From NCBI GenBank assembly GCA_964615375.1, contig CAZTOW010000010.1, forward strand, positions 1 to 64,000: a stretch of DNA of 64,000 nt, read 5' to 3'. The first letter of the stretch is position 1. The number at the start of each line of letters is the position of its first letter. The translations under genes and the position numbers were made by a program. The notes under the pieces were generated by a model. It searched no databases and was not told the DNA's origin. It was given only the letters and a program-made list of their open reading frames with translations. This DNA is from CAZKWG01 sp964615375 (lineage in GTDB: Bacteria; Myxococcota_A; UBA796; CAZKWG01). Shown in pieces: positions 41,881 to 49,782 of this stretch.

Positions 41881-42525
41881 TTACTCACAAATGCCGTCAT
41901 GATTCCCATCCTCGCAAAGGGTACCGGCCAGCACCACCGTACTCGATATCCAGTAATTGTCCTCCGACACGGCCTTGACCACCAAGGTACCCTCATAGTC
42001 ACCACTTGTGCTCCGACCCAGGTACTGTTCCGAAGGAAACCGAATATCGAATACGAATGACTGTCCAGCGGCCAACGAAAGCGGAAGGAGGTCACTCGGC
42101 AGGTCGACATGGAAGGCATTTGTTGTATCCGATTCTTCCACAACTATACTCTCGATCGCGACCACTTCCTCAGCAATGTGCGGGCCCACCGAAAGAGCTG
42201 AGGTCGGAACACTACCCACATCTATGAATGGACTTACCGATCCGAACTCGACAGGTCCTTCTGGTAGAATCTGAAGCTCATACAGATCAGCGCGCTGCTC
42301 TATGGTGGGATTACAGGCTAACGACGCTACACAAAGAGCTGCCAAACCTAACCGCACCGCTGTGCCGCAATCTTGCCAGGCCAGCCGATGAAGCCATGCT
42401 AGGCACCTGAGATTGCCAGAGCAGGACCTTCTACACCAGAACCCATTCACTCCCCAACAGAATGCGTCAATGCTCCGATTCCGCGGCATCGCCCCATGGC
42501 AGTACAAGTTTGAATTATGCCTCAT
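41881..42525 (-). CDS. Lipoprotein, coupled to the caspase-like gene
   Basis: The reading frame is 214 codons and overlaps the stop of the caspase-like gene by four bases (ATGA), which supports coupled translation and start ATG 42525. However, the first 55 residues look poorly coded, and a second start, GTG 42357, would give a tidy 158-residue lipoprotein (MRLGLAALCVASLAC). The mature part is a beta-rich domain (DIRFPSEQYLGRSTSGDY, GTLVVKAVSEDNYWISSTVV) like the choice-of-anchor/ASH-type repeats, and it ends DGNHDGICE. Function unknown. GC is lower than in the neighbourhood. Confidence 0.65.
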   Translation of the reverse strand: MRHNSNLYCHGAMPRNRSIDAFCWGVNGFWCRRSCSGNLRCLAWLHRLAWQDCGTAVRLGLAALCVASLACNPTIEQRADLYELQILPEGPVEFGSVSPFIDVGSVPTSALSVGPHIAEEVVAIESIVVEESDTTNAFHVDLPSDLLPLSLAAGQSFVFDIRFPSEQYLGRSTSGDYEGTLVVKAVSEDNYWISSTVVLAGTLCEDGNHDGICE

Positions 42526-44195
42526 GGTCTCATCTCCAATCGCACTATGGTTCGGAACACGCCCCCAACCGGAGCGCGTGTTGACGGCACTTGCGCATCA
42601 TTCTGGGAGCTTGCCGATAGTCCTCCCTGAACCTCCACGCCAAGACCACGCCCTCGCTCATCGACCCATCGGACCCCTCCACCGGTCACACCCCAGTATT
42701 CAAGTCCAGAATGGAAGATGTATCGAGTCTCTGTAAAGTTATCCAGAACAGTCAGCCCATCGTGAACCCGCAGTTGTAGTTGCATCGCGAGGAATGGCGT
42801 CCAGGGTCGCCTCCAGGGAACTCCTCCCACAATACGAAGTCCGCCAATCGCCTGGACGCCCATTGCTCCACATCGGTAGACCCCCCAATCTCTGAGCTCG
42901 GAATAACATGCTCCGCTCTCCATGAATATCGAGACATTTCCTGTCTCTACGCCAAGCTCGAGGCCTGCGCGCAGCCAGGGAAGCGGTTGTACGGATGCCC
43001 CCAAAGTGAGCATTACCCCATGCGCAATGGCTGTTGGCGTCGCGTCTGAATCATGGTCTTCCCGAAGCGTATATGATAATCCAATGTCTCCAACAGTATA
43101 GCCCCCAGCGACTTCCAGGATGGGGCTCCAGTCCAGCGTCTCGCGGGAGGGCCGGAAGCTCAGCTCCGCTTGCTCCCCCGATACGATCTCGACCGTTTCG
43201 CAGGCTGCTCCCAGGCAAACCTCCCGCTCCCCAGGCGCCAGATCCAGGACCACCGAGCCCCGGCGCGAGAGCTCCCCGCGCTCGACCCCGTCGATCACCA
43301 GGCTCCCCCCAAAGCCGGCGCGCACCCGGAGCTGTCCGAGTGGCTCGCCGGCGCCGTAGCGGCGCAGATAGTCCTCCGCGGAGGGCAGGGTGAAGAAGAA
43401 GCGCCCCGGCCCGAGCGCCATGGTCACCCAGGGGCGCTGTCCACCCTCGGTGTCTCGCTCCACCTGCGCGTGCACCCGCTGGAATACCTCCTGAAGCTCC
43501 CACTCGGACGCGATGGTCTCGGCCAGAGCCTTCGCATAGGGTCCGGGGCCGTTCCCGCCGTCCGCCGCAGTACGCCCGGGATCGGTCGCATACGCGATCA
43601 CGAAGCCCGATGGCGTGCTGGCCGGCTGCGCCAGACCCGAGACACCCAGCGCCTTGCCCGAGGCGCTCCAACTCCGATCCCAGGGGTTGTTCCGGCAGGC
43701 GTCCAACAGCACCATGTTCAGGCGCCCGCGGTGCTCACCCAGGGTCCCCAACAGAAAGTCCAGGTCGATCGCCTCGCTGCTCAGCCGCTCCGGGCTCGAG
43801 AGTTCGGCGTCCACCGGCACCAGCCAGTTCTTCCCGTCCCGCTGGACCCCGTGCCCGGACCAGTACACCAGTACCACGTCCTCTGGCCGCGTGGCGACGG
43901 CGAAGTCGATGATCGCGCGCTCGATGTCCTTCTTGTCGTCGTTCCGCGACACCGTGATCTCGAAGCCCGCAGCCTCCAACGCGCCTGAGACCAGCGCCAC
44001 GTCGTGCGCAGCGCCCGGGAGGCGCGAGACGCTCCGATAGCTGCTCGCCCCGATCACCAGCCCGCGACGCCGCTCCGCCAAGAGCCGTCGGTGCTCCTCC
44101 ATCGTCTGTTGACGCTGGAGCCCCTTATCCTCCTCCGCTCGCGCGGGGAGGACGACCAGCAGCACCAGCAGAGTGGCCCAACGAGGATACCTCAT
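42522..44195 (-). CDS. Secreted caspase-like (C14) protein fused to a beta-barrel-like domain
   Basis: A 557-residue exported protein (signal peptide LLVLLVVLPARA). Residues about 45-275 are a caspase-type cysteine peptidase with catalytic dyad His115 (VYWSGHGVQ) and Cys167 (LLDACRNNP). A short PEGA-like beta segment (about 290-350, GGSLVIDGVERGELS) links to a C-terminal part (about 360-557) with alternating beta strands such as GLELGVETGNVSIF, RVHDGLTVLDNF, GLGVEVQGGLSASS. This resembles an outer-membrane or autotransporter-like barrel. GC falls sharply around 43100, between the peptidase and barrel halves, so the gene may be a mosaic. The substrate is unknown; its role could be surface proteolysis or self-processing (inference). 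Confidence 0.88.
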   Translation of the reverse strand: MRYPRWATLLVLLVVLPARAEEDKGLQRQQTMEEHRRLLAERRRGLVIGASSYRSVSRLPGAAHDVALVSGALEAAGFEITVSRNDDKKDIERAIIDFAVATRPEDVVLVYWSGHGVQRDGKNWLVPVDAELSSPERLSSEAIDLDFLLGTLGEHRGRLNMVLLDACRNNPWDRSWSASGKALGVSGLAQPASTPSGFVIAYATDPGRTAADGGNGPGPYAKALAETIASEWELQEVFQRVHAQVERDTEGGQRPWVTMALGPGRFFFTLPSAEDYLRRYGAGEPLGQLRVRAGFGGSLVIDGVERGELSRRGSVVLDLAPGEREVCLGAACETVEIVSGEQAELSFRPSRETLDWSPILEVAGGYTVGDIGLSYTLREDHDSDATPTAIAHGVMLTLGASVQPLPWLRAGLELGVETGNVSIFMESGACYSELRDWGVYRCGAMGVQAIGGLRIVGGVPWRRPWTPFLAMQLQLRVHDGLTVLDNFTETRYIFHSGLEYWGVTGGGVRWVDERGRGLGVEVQGGLSASSQNDAQVPSTRAPVGGVFRTIVRLEMRP

Positions 44196-44332
44196 GTCCT
44201 GCCCACAGCGGTCGCCCTGATGAGCGCCATGTACAGGATATCATGAATCCGCAGTTCACACACGCGATCCTGGGACGAGCCCGTCCATCGCGCGCCCGCC
44301 CCGCATCGGTGCCCCCCAGGCAGGTACCATCG

Positions 44333-45622
44333 ATGAGGAGGCCCATGCCGCTCGCCCTGCTCGCCCTCGTCGTCCCCGCCCGCGCCGATCTCCCCGCCGA
44401 GGAGCGCTGGATCTCGTCTGACCGGCTCGCGGCGGGCGTGGCCGAGGACGGCTCGCTGGTGAACCGTGAGCTGGAGCTGGGCCTGGTGGGCGACCCGGAC
44501 GGGCCGGAGGGCACCGCGCCTGTGGGCGGCGATCTGCTCCTGCAGGGCTGGGCGGTGGAGGCCTGGCTGGTGGACTGGGTGCAGGGAGGCGAGGCGGGCG
44601 GCTGGACGCAGAACGCCGCGCACTACGGCAGCGACGCCACCCTGGTCTGGGAGACCTGGGGCGAGGGCCCCGACGCCTGGGGCCTGCACGGCGCGACCGG
44701 GGACGACGCCACGGGCCCGCTGCGCGCCGAGACCTGGATCTCGGTCGGCGCCGAGAGCCCGGTCCTGCTGCTCACCCTGCGCCTGGAGGCCACCGAGGAC
44801 CTGGAGTCGGTGCGGGTGGCGCGCCTGATGGACCTGGACCCCGACGCCTGGCTGGAGGGCGAGTACAGCAGCTTGAACGCCAGCGGAGACGGGTACGCCG
44901 CCGCCAGCGGGGCCTGGGACGGGCGCACCCTGGCCATGGCCAGCGCGGGCGGGGTCGGCGCGGTCTGCGCCTGGTGCGAGGACATCGACACGCTGCTCGC
45001 GGGCGCGGGCGAGAGCAGCATCGGCGACGAGCAGATCGGGGTGGTGGTGGAGGTGGGCGCGCTCGCCGCCGGGGAGTCGGTGGACCTCAGCTTCGCCTAC
45101 GCCTTCGCCCTCGGCTTCGACGAGGCCCAGGCCCTGGCCCTGGCCGCCACCCTCCACGACGCCGACGGGGACGGCGTCTACGACCCGGAGGACTGCGGGC
45201 CGGGCGACGCCGGGTCCTTCGCCGGAGCCAGCCAGAGCTGGAACGGCCAGGATGACGACTGCGACGGCGAGATCGACGAGGAGACCGCCGGCAGTGACGA
45301 CGACGGGGACGGGTTCACGGAGGCCGACGGGGACTGCGACGACACAAACGTTTTTGTTTTTCCAGGCGCCGAGGCTGTGGACGGGGTCGCCGACGCCGAC
45401 TGCGACGGGTCCGACGACGACGGGAGCTGGGCCGAGGGCCTGGGCGAGGGCGATCTGAAGGTGGAGCCGACGGGCTGTGGGTGCGGGAGCGGCGGCCGGG
45501 TGTCCTGGGCGGGCGCGGTGGTGGCGCTCGCGCTGCTTGGGGCGCGGAGGTCGCGTCACGAGGCGCGCGGGCGCATGCACACGGACAGAGATCGGATCCG
45601 TCCGTCGAACACCGACAGTTGA
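44333..45622 (+). CDS. Secreted protein with MopE-type segments and MYXO-CTERM-like tail
   Basis: A 429-residue secreted protein (signal peptide ALLALVVPARA). The first about 280 residues are unrecognised and acidic. Residues about 280-370 contain an EF-hand-like region and MopE-type elements (DADGDGVYDPEDCG, NGQDDDCDGEIDE, DGDCDD, DADCDGSDDD). The tail shows PTGCGCGSGGRVS, a hydrophobic segment and Arg/His-rich end, a MYXO-CTERM-type sorting signal, followed by an unusual extra about 20 residues. ATG 44333 is used; ATG 44345 directly after GAGGAGG is an alternative. An AT-rich codon cluster (about 45345-45361) stands out. Confidence 0.75.
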   Translation: MRRPMPLALLALVVPARADLPAEERWISSDRLAAGVAEDGSLVNRELELGLVGDPDGPEGTAPVGGDLLLQGWAVEAWLVDWVQGGEAGGWTQNAAHYGSDATLVWETWGEGPDAWGLHGATGDDATGPLRAETWISVGAESPVLLLTLRLEATEDLESVRVARLMDLDPDAWLEGEYSSLNASGDGYAAASGAWDGRTLAMASAGGVGAVCAWCEDIDTLLAGAGESSIGDEQIGVVVEVGALAAGESVDLSFAYAFALGFDEAQALALAATLHDADGDGVYDPEDCGPGDAGSFAGASQSWNGQDDDCDGEIDEETAGSDDDGDGFTEADGDCDDTNVFVFPGAEAVDGVADADCDGSDDDGSWAEGLGEGDLKVEPTGCGCGSGGRVSWAGAVVALALLGARRSRHEARGRMHTDRDRIRPSNTDS

Positions 45623-45703
45623 CAAATTGCTCCCGTGAACGGATCGGGGCGCTCACGCGCCACCGACTTCCGCTATTCTGTTCAGCATCCCCCCGGAGCG
45701 ACC

Positions 45704-46825
45704 ATGTTCGGACCGTCGACCCTGACCCCGACCGCGCAGGCCCCCATCCAGCTCCTCTCTGGCCGAGGTGGCCCGGACTACCTGAGCGATCACGAGCTCC
45801 GAGATCCCCTGACCGACCCCGTCCAGATGTCCGGGGGCTCGGGCGCGCCGCTGGGGGACGGCGTGCGCTCCAGGATGGAGAGCGCGTTCAACACTGACTT
45901 CTCGGACGTGAGGGTCCACACGGGCAGCGCGGCCTCGTCCATGGGCGCCCTCGCCTACGCCCAGGGGACGGACCTGCACTTCGCGCCCGGACAGTACGCG
46001 CCCGACACGCAGCGGGGCCAGGAGGTGCTGGGGCACGAGCTGGCCCACGTCCAGCAGCAGCGCGCGGGCGAGGCCACCATCGCCCAGGCCAAGGACGGCG
46101 ACATCGTCGCGGACAAGGGCCTGGAGGCCGAGGCGGACGCGGCCGGGCGGGCGGCGGCGCGCGGGGCCTCCGTCTCGGGCGTCAGCGGCGGCGGAGGCGG
46201 CGTGAGCGGGGACGCGCCGGTGCAGCGGCTCACGGAGATCTCCAAGGAGAACCTGTTGACCCAGGATGGATCCAACTGTGGTCTGTTCTCCATGATGATG
46301 GTGATGAAGGCCAAGGGCGCGAAGCTCGACGGCGTCCAGCAGAAGCTGATGGACGCGGCGCAGATCGCGGGGAGCGAGGTCGGCGAGCTGTTCACCTTCG
46401 ATCAGGTCGCCGCCGCGGCGGACGCGGTCGGCTACAAGGTCACCAAGGTCGCCTTCACCGACGGCAAGGACCTGATGTCCAAAGCGGCGGGCACGAAGGG
46501 CGGCGCGCTCATCGCCTACAGCTACACCGGCCTCAACGACATCGACGCGAAGAAGGCCTACGGGCTCAAGGACGACACCCAGACCGCCCACTGGTCCGTG
46601 ATCTCCTCGGTGGACCAGGTCAAGAACCTGATCACCATCGCCAACCCGCACGGCGTCCACCAGACCTACGGCGCGGACAAGCTGGCGGACAACAACAAGC
46701 TCCTGGACAAGCAGAGCTTCGACTGGGACGGCTTCAAGGGCGCCACCAAGAGCCAGAGCCTCAAGAAGAGCGGGCAGGAGGCCTTCGATCTCGGCGGCTT
46801 CATCGTAGACTTCGAGCCGAAGTGA
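45704..46825 (+). CDS. eCIS-core (DUF4157-like) protein with C39-like cysteine-peptidase domain
   Basis: A 373-residue protein with two parts. The N-terminal domain (about 45-175) carries DFSDVRVHTGS, ALAYAQGTDLHFAPGQY and HELAH (111-115), the DUF4157/eCIS-core pattern of proteins that ride extracellular contractile injection systems or toxin particles; it ends with the typical APVQR. The C-terminal domain (about 180-373) looks like a papain/C39-like cysteine peptidase: Cys192 in DGSNCGLFS, His296 in TAHWSVISS and Asn314 in ANPHG. It is therefore a good candidate for a delivered effector with peptidase activity. ATG 45704 follows GGAGCGACC. No injection-system genes are in view, so delivery is inferred. 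Confidence 0.82.
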   Translation: MFGPSTLTPTAQAPIQLLSGRGGPDYLSDHELRDPLTDPVQMSGGSGAPLGDGVRSRMESAFNTDFSDVRVHTGSAASSMGALAYAQGTDLHFAPGQYAPDTQRGQEVLGHELAHVQQQRAGEATIAQAKDGDIVADKGLEAEADAAGRAAARGASVSGVSGGGGGVSGDAPVQRLTEISKENLLTQDGSNCGLFSMMMVMKAKGAKLDGVQQKLMDAAQIAGSEVGELFTFDQVAAAADAVGYKVTKVAFTDGKDLMSKAAGTKGGALIAYSYTGLNDIDAKKAYGLKDDTQTAHWSVISSVDQVKNLITIANPHGVHQTYGADKLADNNKLLDKQSFDWDGFKGATKSQSLKKSGQEAFDLGGFIVDFEPK

Positions 46826-46854
46826 GGTAGAATGCCGCCCTGGAGGCGACACCC

Positions 46855-48399
46855 GTGCGCGCTGCTGCCCTGCTCCTCGCCACAGCCTGCGCGGGGGGCT
46901 CCCTGCCGGAAGGCACGCTCTCCCTCTCCGCGCCCGACGGGGTGGTCATCGACCCGAAGCTCTCCGGGGATCCGGCGCTGAGCCTGGCGCTCACGCTGGG
47001 CGAGGCGGGCGCGGGCTGCGAGACCTCGACGCGCGTGGAGAACGAGGTCGGGCAGATCGCTACGCTGGGGAGCGGGGTCGCGCTCACCTGGGACGGGCGG
47101 GACGACGAGGGGCTGGCCTTCGATCCGGGGCTGGCCCGCGCGACCGCCTCCTGCGACGGGCAGGACGTGGCCACGCTGGACCTGCATGTGGTCCGGGTGG
47201 GCGTGCTGACGGTGGACTTCACCGCCGGCCCCGACAGCGGGAACGTGCCGCTGGCCTGGCACAAGCGCACGCTGCTGGACCGGGAGGTCAGCGCGCTCCC
47301 CGGGGGCGTCCCCGAGTACATCGGGCACGTCGCCGACGAATACACGCTCTCTCTGCTGGACGGCGAGGACGGCTCGCCCCGCGCCGCCCCCGAGCCCTGG
47401 CCGGACGCCGCGCTGCCACCCTGGGGCGAGCTCGAGCCCGGAGAGGTCGCCCAGAGCGCGCCCGCCGCCTACGTGGCCGGGACGCGGCCCGCGCTGAGCG
47501 TGACCGGGGCGTTCACGGCGGTCTCCCAGCGCTCCCACACGGCGGTGGCGGCGAACCCGGAGGGCCTGGCGCTGCGCCTCACCCTGGACGGCTACAGCCC
47601 CGACGACGGGGATGGCGCCTGGGTGGAGGGCGGCGCCGTGACGCTCAGCGCCGACGAGGCCCTCGCCGGCACCCTCGGCCGCGAGCAGCTCGCCCTCTCC
47701 TGGCGTTGGCAGGTGCAGGTGGACGGGGCATGGCAGGATCTCCCCGGCGCGCAGGAGACGCGGCACGATCTCTGGCGCCTCGCCGGCCCCTCCGCCCTGC
47801 GCGGCGGGACCTCCCTCGGCTTCGCCCCGGCGATCACCTGGGTCGGCGCCCTGGCCGAGCTGGAGGACGACCTGGAGGGCGTCCCCGCCGAGCCCGACCT
47901 CGTGCTCGACGCCATCCGCGACCACCTGAACCAGGACCGCTGGCTCATCTACAACCCGAACGACGCGAGCTACTCCAGCTACTCCGGGTCCTACATCACC
48001 TGGGATTATATCTGGTCAGACCTGGGGCTCTGGCTGGACCGCACGCACGGCATCGAGCTCTACTGCCACTCGGTGTCCTGCCTGCTCTCGGTGCTGAGCG
48101 GGCACTGGGGGGTGGAGGCTCCCCAGCAGGTGCTGGGCATCGGCTTCAACACGAACTACACCCGCGCGGCCGGCACGGAGAGCTGGCAGAAGTGGAGCTT
48201 CAACTCGCACTCCGTGGTCTCGCCCGACGACGGGCAGACGATCTGGGACGCGAGCATCGACCTGGACGGGGACGGATCACCGGGCAGCTCGCCCAACGAG
48301 GCGCTGGCCCCCAAGGGGCTCACTCAGCAGGAGTACCTGGAGCTGCTCACGCCCGACGAGATCGGAATCGTGAACAGCGGGCTGTGTTATTTCCAATGA
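46855..48399 (+). CDS. Lipoprotein with transglutaminase/papain-like catalytic region
   Basis: A 514-residue lipoprotein (lipobox LATAC, Cys12) starting GTG 46855 with GGAGG upstream. About 20-330 are beta-rich and unrecognised. The C-terminal part (about 350-514) includes Cys409 (CHSVSCLLSVLSGHW), His452 (FNSHSVVSPDDG) and Asp465 (TIWDASIDLDG). This order of Cys, His, Asp matches transglutaminase-like and papain-like folds, used as peptidases or protein crosslinkers. The triad assignment is inference. It lies 29 bases after the eCIS-core gene and overlaps the next gene by four bases, so these genes act together in one transcript. Confidence 0.78.
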   Translation: MRAAALLLATACAGGSLPEGTLSLSAPDGVVIDPKLSGDPALSLALTLGEAGAGCETSTRVENEVGQIATLGSGVALTWDGRDDEGLAFDPGLARATASCDGQDVATLDLHVVRVGVLTVDFTAGPDSGNVPLAWHKRTLLDREVSALPGGVPEYIGHVADEYTLSLLDGEDGSPRAAPEPWPDAALPPWGELEPGEVAQSAPAAYVAGTRPALSVTGAFTAVSQRSHTAVAANPEGLALRLTLDGYSPDDGDGAWVEGGAVTLSADEALAGTLGREQLALSWRWQVQVDGAWQDLPGAQETRHDLWRLAGPSALRGGTSLGFAPAITWVGALAELEDDLEGVPAEPDLVLDAIRDHLNQDRWLIYNPNDASYSSYSGSYITWDYIWSDLGLWLDRTHGIELYCHSVSCLLSVLSGHWGVEAPQQVLGIGFNTNYTRAAGTESWQKWSFNSHSVVSPDDGQTIWDASIDLDGDGSPGSSPNEALAPKGLTQQEYLELLTPDEIGIVNSGLCYFQ

Positions 48400-49253
48400 G
48401 GTACGCCACCTTCCTGTTCACGCTCGGCTGCGGCCGGGGCTGCGCGGTGGGCTCCGTTGTGCCCGCGCATCAACTCTCGGTGGAGGCCGTGCCCGGCGCG
48501 AGCACGGAGGCCGGCGCCCACCTGGACCGGGAGGCCATGTCCTACGAGGAGCTGCTCGCCTTCACCCAGGACGTGCAGGGCGAGGTGCTCCCCGACCTGC
48601 TGATGGCCCTGGACCTCGACGAGCGCGACCTGGACGAGGATCTGGGCCCTGGCGGCTACGCGCTGCAGACCAGCCCGTCCCTGCAGCTCAAGGTCCCGCT
48701 GGACGACGAGGGCGCCACCCGCCTCGCCGCCGCGCTGGGGCTCGCCTGGTCACAGGAGAGCGTGCTGGTCACCGACTGGAGCGAGGGCGACGGCGGGACC
48801 GCCTTCGGCGCCGTGCGCTTCGTGGGCCACGCCCCCTCCGAGGACGAGGCGCAGGCCTTCTTCGCCTGGGCCGCCGGGATCAACGGCGGGCTGGGCGGCG
48901 GCTACACGGCGTTTGACGACACGCTCTACTTCCTGAACCTGCGCGGGGACGACGGGCAGCCCTACAGCGGGCTCGAGGACGAGGCCTTCCTCGCCGCGCT
49001 CACCGAGGCCGCCTCTACCTGGACGGAGGGCGCCGTGTCGCTGATGGAGACCGGCGAGGCGCAGAGCTGGCTGGTCGCCAACGACTGGGCCGCGGCGCCC
49101 TCGGGCGAGCAGTACGCGGCCATCCTCGGCGAAGACGCGCCGCTCCTGGCCGCGGTCGAGGCCGCCGCCTCCGAGCACGCCGCCCTGCTGACGGCCGCCG
49201 CCGAGGACGGGGGCTGGGCGAGCGAGGCTGACAACGAGGCCCCAGCGCAATAG
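48396..49253 (+). CDS. Hypothetical lipoprotein, coupled to the transglutaminase-like gene
   Basis: A 285-residue protein with short signal peptide MRYATFLFTLGC (lipobox-like Cys12). The start ATG 48396 overlaps the upstream stop by four bases (ATGA). The mature protein is acidic with helix-like and beta patterns (SYEELLAFTQDVQGEVLPD, FGAVRFVGHAPSEDEAQAF) and is rich in Ala, Glu and Trp. I recognise no family. Position directly after the transglutaminase-like gene suggests a partner or substrate. Confidence 0.75.
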   Translation: MRYATFLFTLGCGRGCAVGSVVPAHQLSVEAVPGASTEAGAHLDREAMSYEELLAFTQDVQGEVLPDLLMALDLDERDLDEDLGPGGYALQTSPSLQLKVPLDDEGATRLAAALGLAWSQESVLVTDWSEGDGGTAFGAVRFVGHAPSEDEAQAFFAWAAGINGGLGGGYTAFDDTLYFLNLRGDDGQPYSGLEDEAFLAALTEAASTWTEGAVSLMETGEAQSWLVANDWAAAPSGEQYAAILGEDAPLLAAVEAAASEHAALLTAAAEDGGWASEADNEAPAQ

Positions 49254-49262
49254 GCGGCAGGC

Positions 49263-49754
49263 ATGGCTGAAGCGCGCCCGCTCCTGGACCCGCGGCCCGC
49301 GATCTCGCTGGCCACCGCCCGCCCGCCCACGGAGGTGGAGGCCCGGCTCCGCGAGGCGCTGAGCCCCGAGCAGGGCAGCCTCGTGGCGCGGCTGCGCGAC
49401 CGTCGCCCGCTGGCCGGGTCGCGCCAGGGAGAGGCCTGGGTGCTGCGGCGGCGGGTGGCCTACCCCGACCCCTGGCGGCCCGAGATCCACCTCCACCTGA
49501 AGCCCGAGCGGGAGGGGAGCCGGATCGTGGCCGAGCTGCGCTGGCCCCCGAGGGCGCGGACCGCGACCCGGATCTGGCTGGGGCTCACGGGCCTGGTGGC
49601 GGGGGGGCTCACCGCGCTGGTGCTGGCGGGACCTCTCCACCCCCAGGCGATGATCCTGGTGGCGCTGGCGGTGCTGTACGCCGCGTTCCCCTGGCTGGAT
49701 CTGCGGGTGGAGGCGCGAGCGACGCGGAATGTGCTGGCGCGGGCGCTGGTGTAG
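49263..49754 (+). CDS. Small membrane protein
   Basis: A 163-residue protein without signal peptide. The Arg-rich cytoplasmic part (about 1-97) is followed by two hydrophobic segments (about 101-118 WLGLTGLVAGGLTALVLA and 127-145 MILVALAVLYAAFPWL). Function unknown. It closes the secreted-protein run, 9 bases after the previous gene, and its end converges with thrS. Confidence 0.65.
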   Translation: MAEARPLLDPRPAISLATARPPTEVEARLREALSPEQGSLVARLRDRRPLAGSRQGEAWVLRRRVAYPDPWRPEIHLHLKPEREGSRIVAELRWPPRARTATRIWLGLTGLVAGGLTALVLAGPLHPQAMILVALAVLYAAFPWLDLRVEARATRNVLARALV

Positions 49755-49782
49755 GCCAGCCCCCGGCCAAGCCCCCCGAGCC

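Noticed and set aside
45345..45365. Intrinsic terminator
   Set aside because: The T-run is inside a reading frame whose sequence continues with a clear MopE-type segment and sorting tail.
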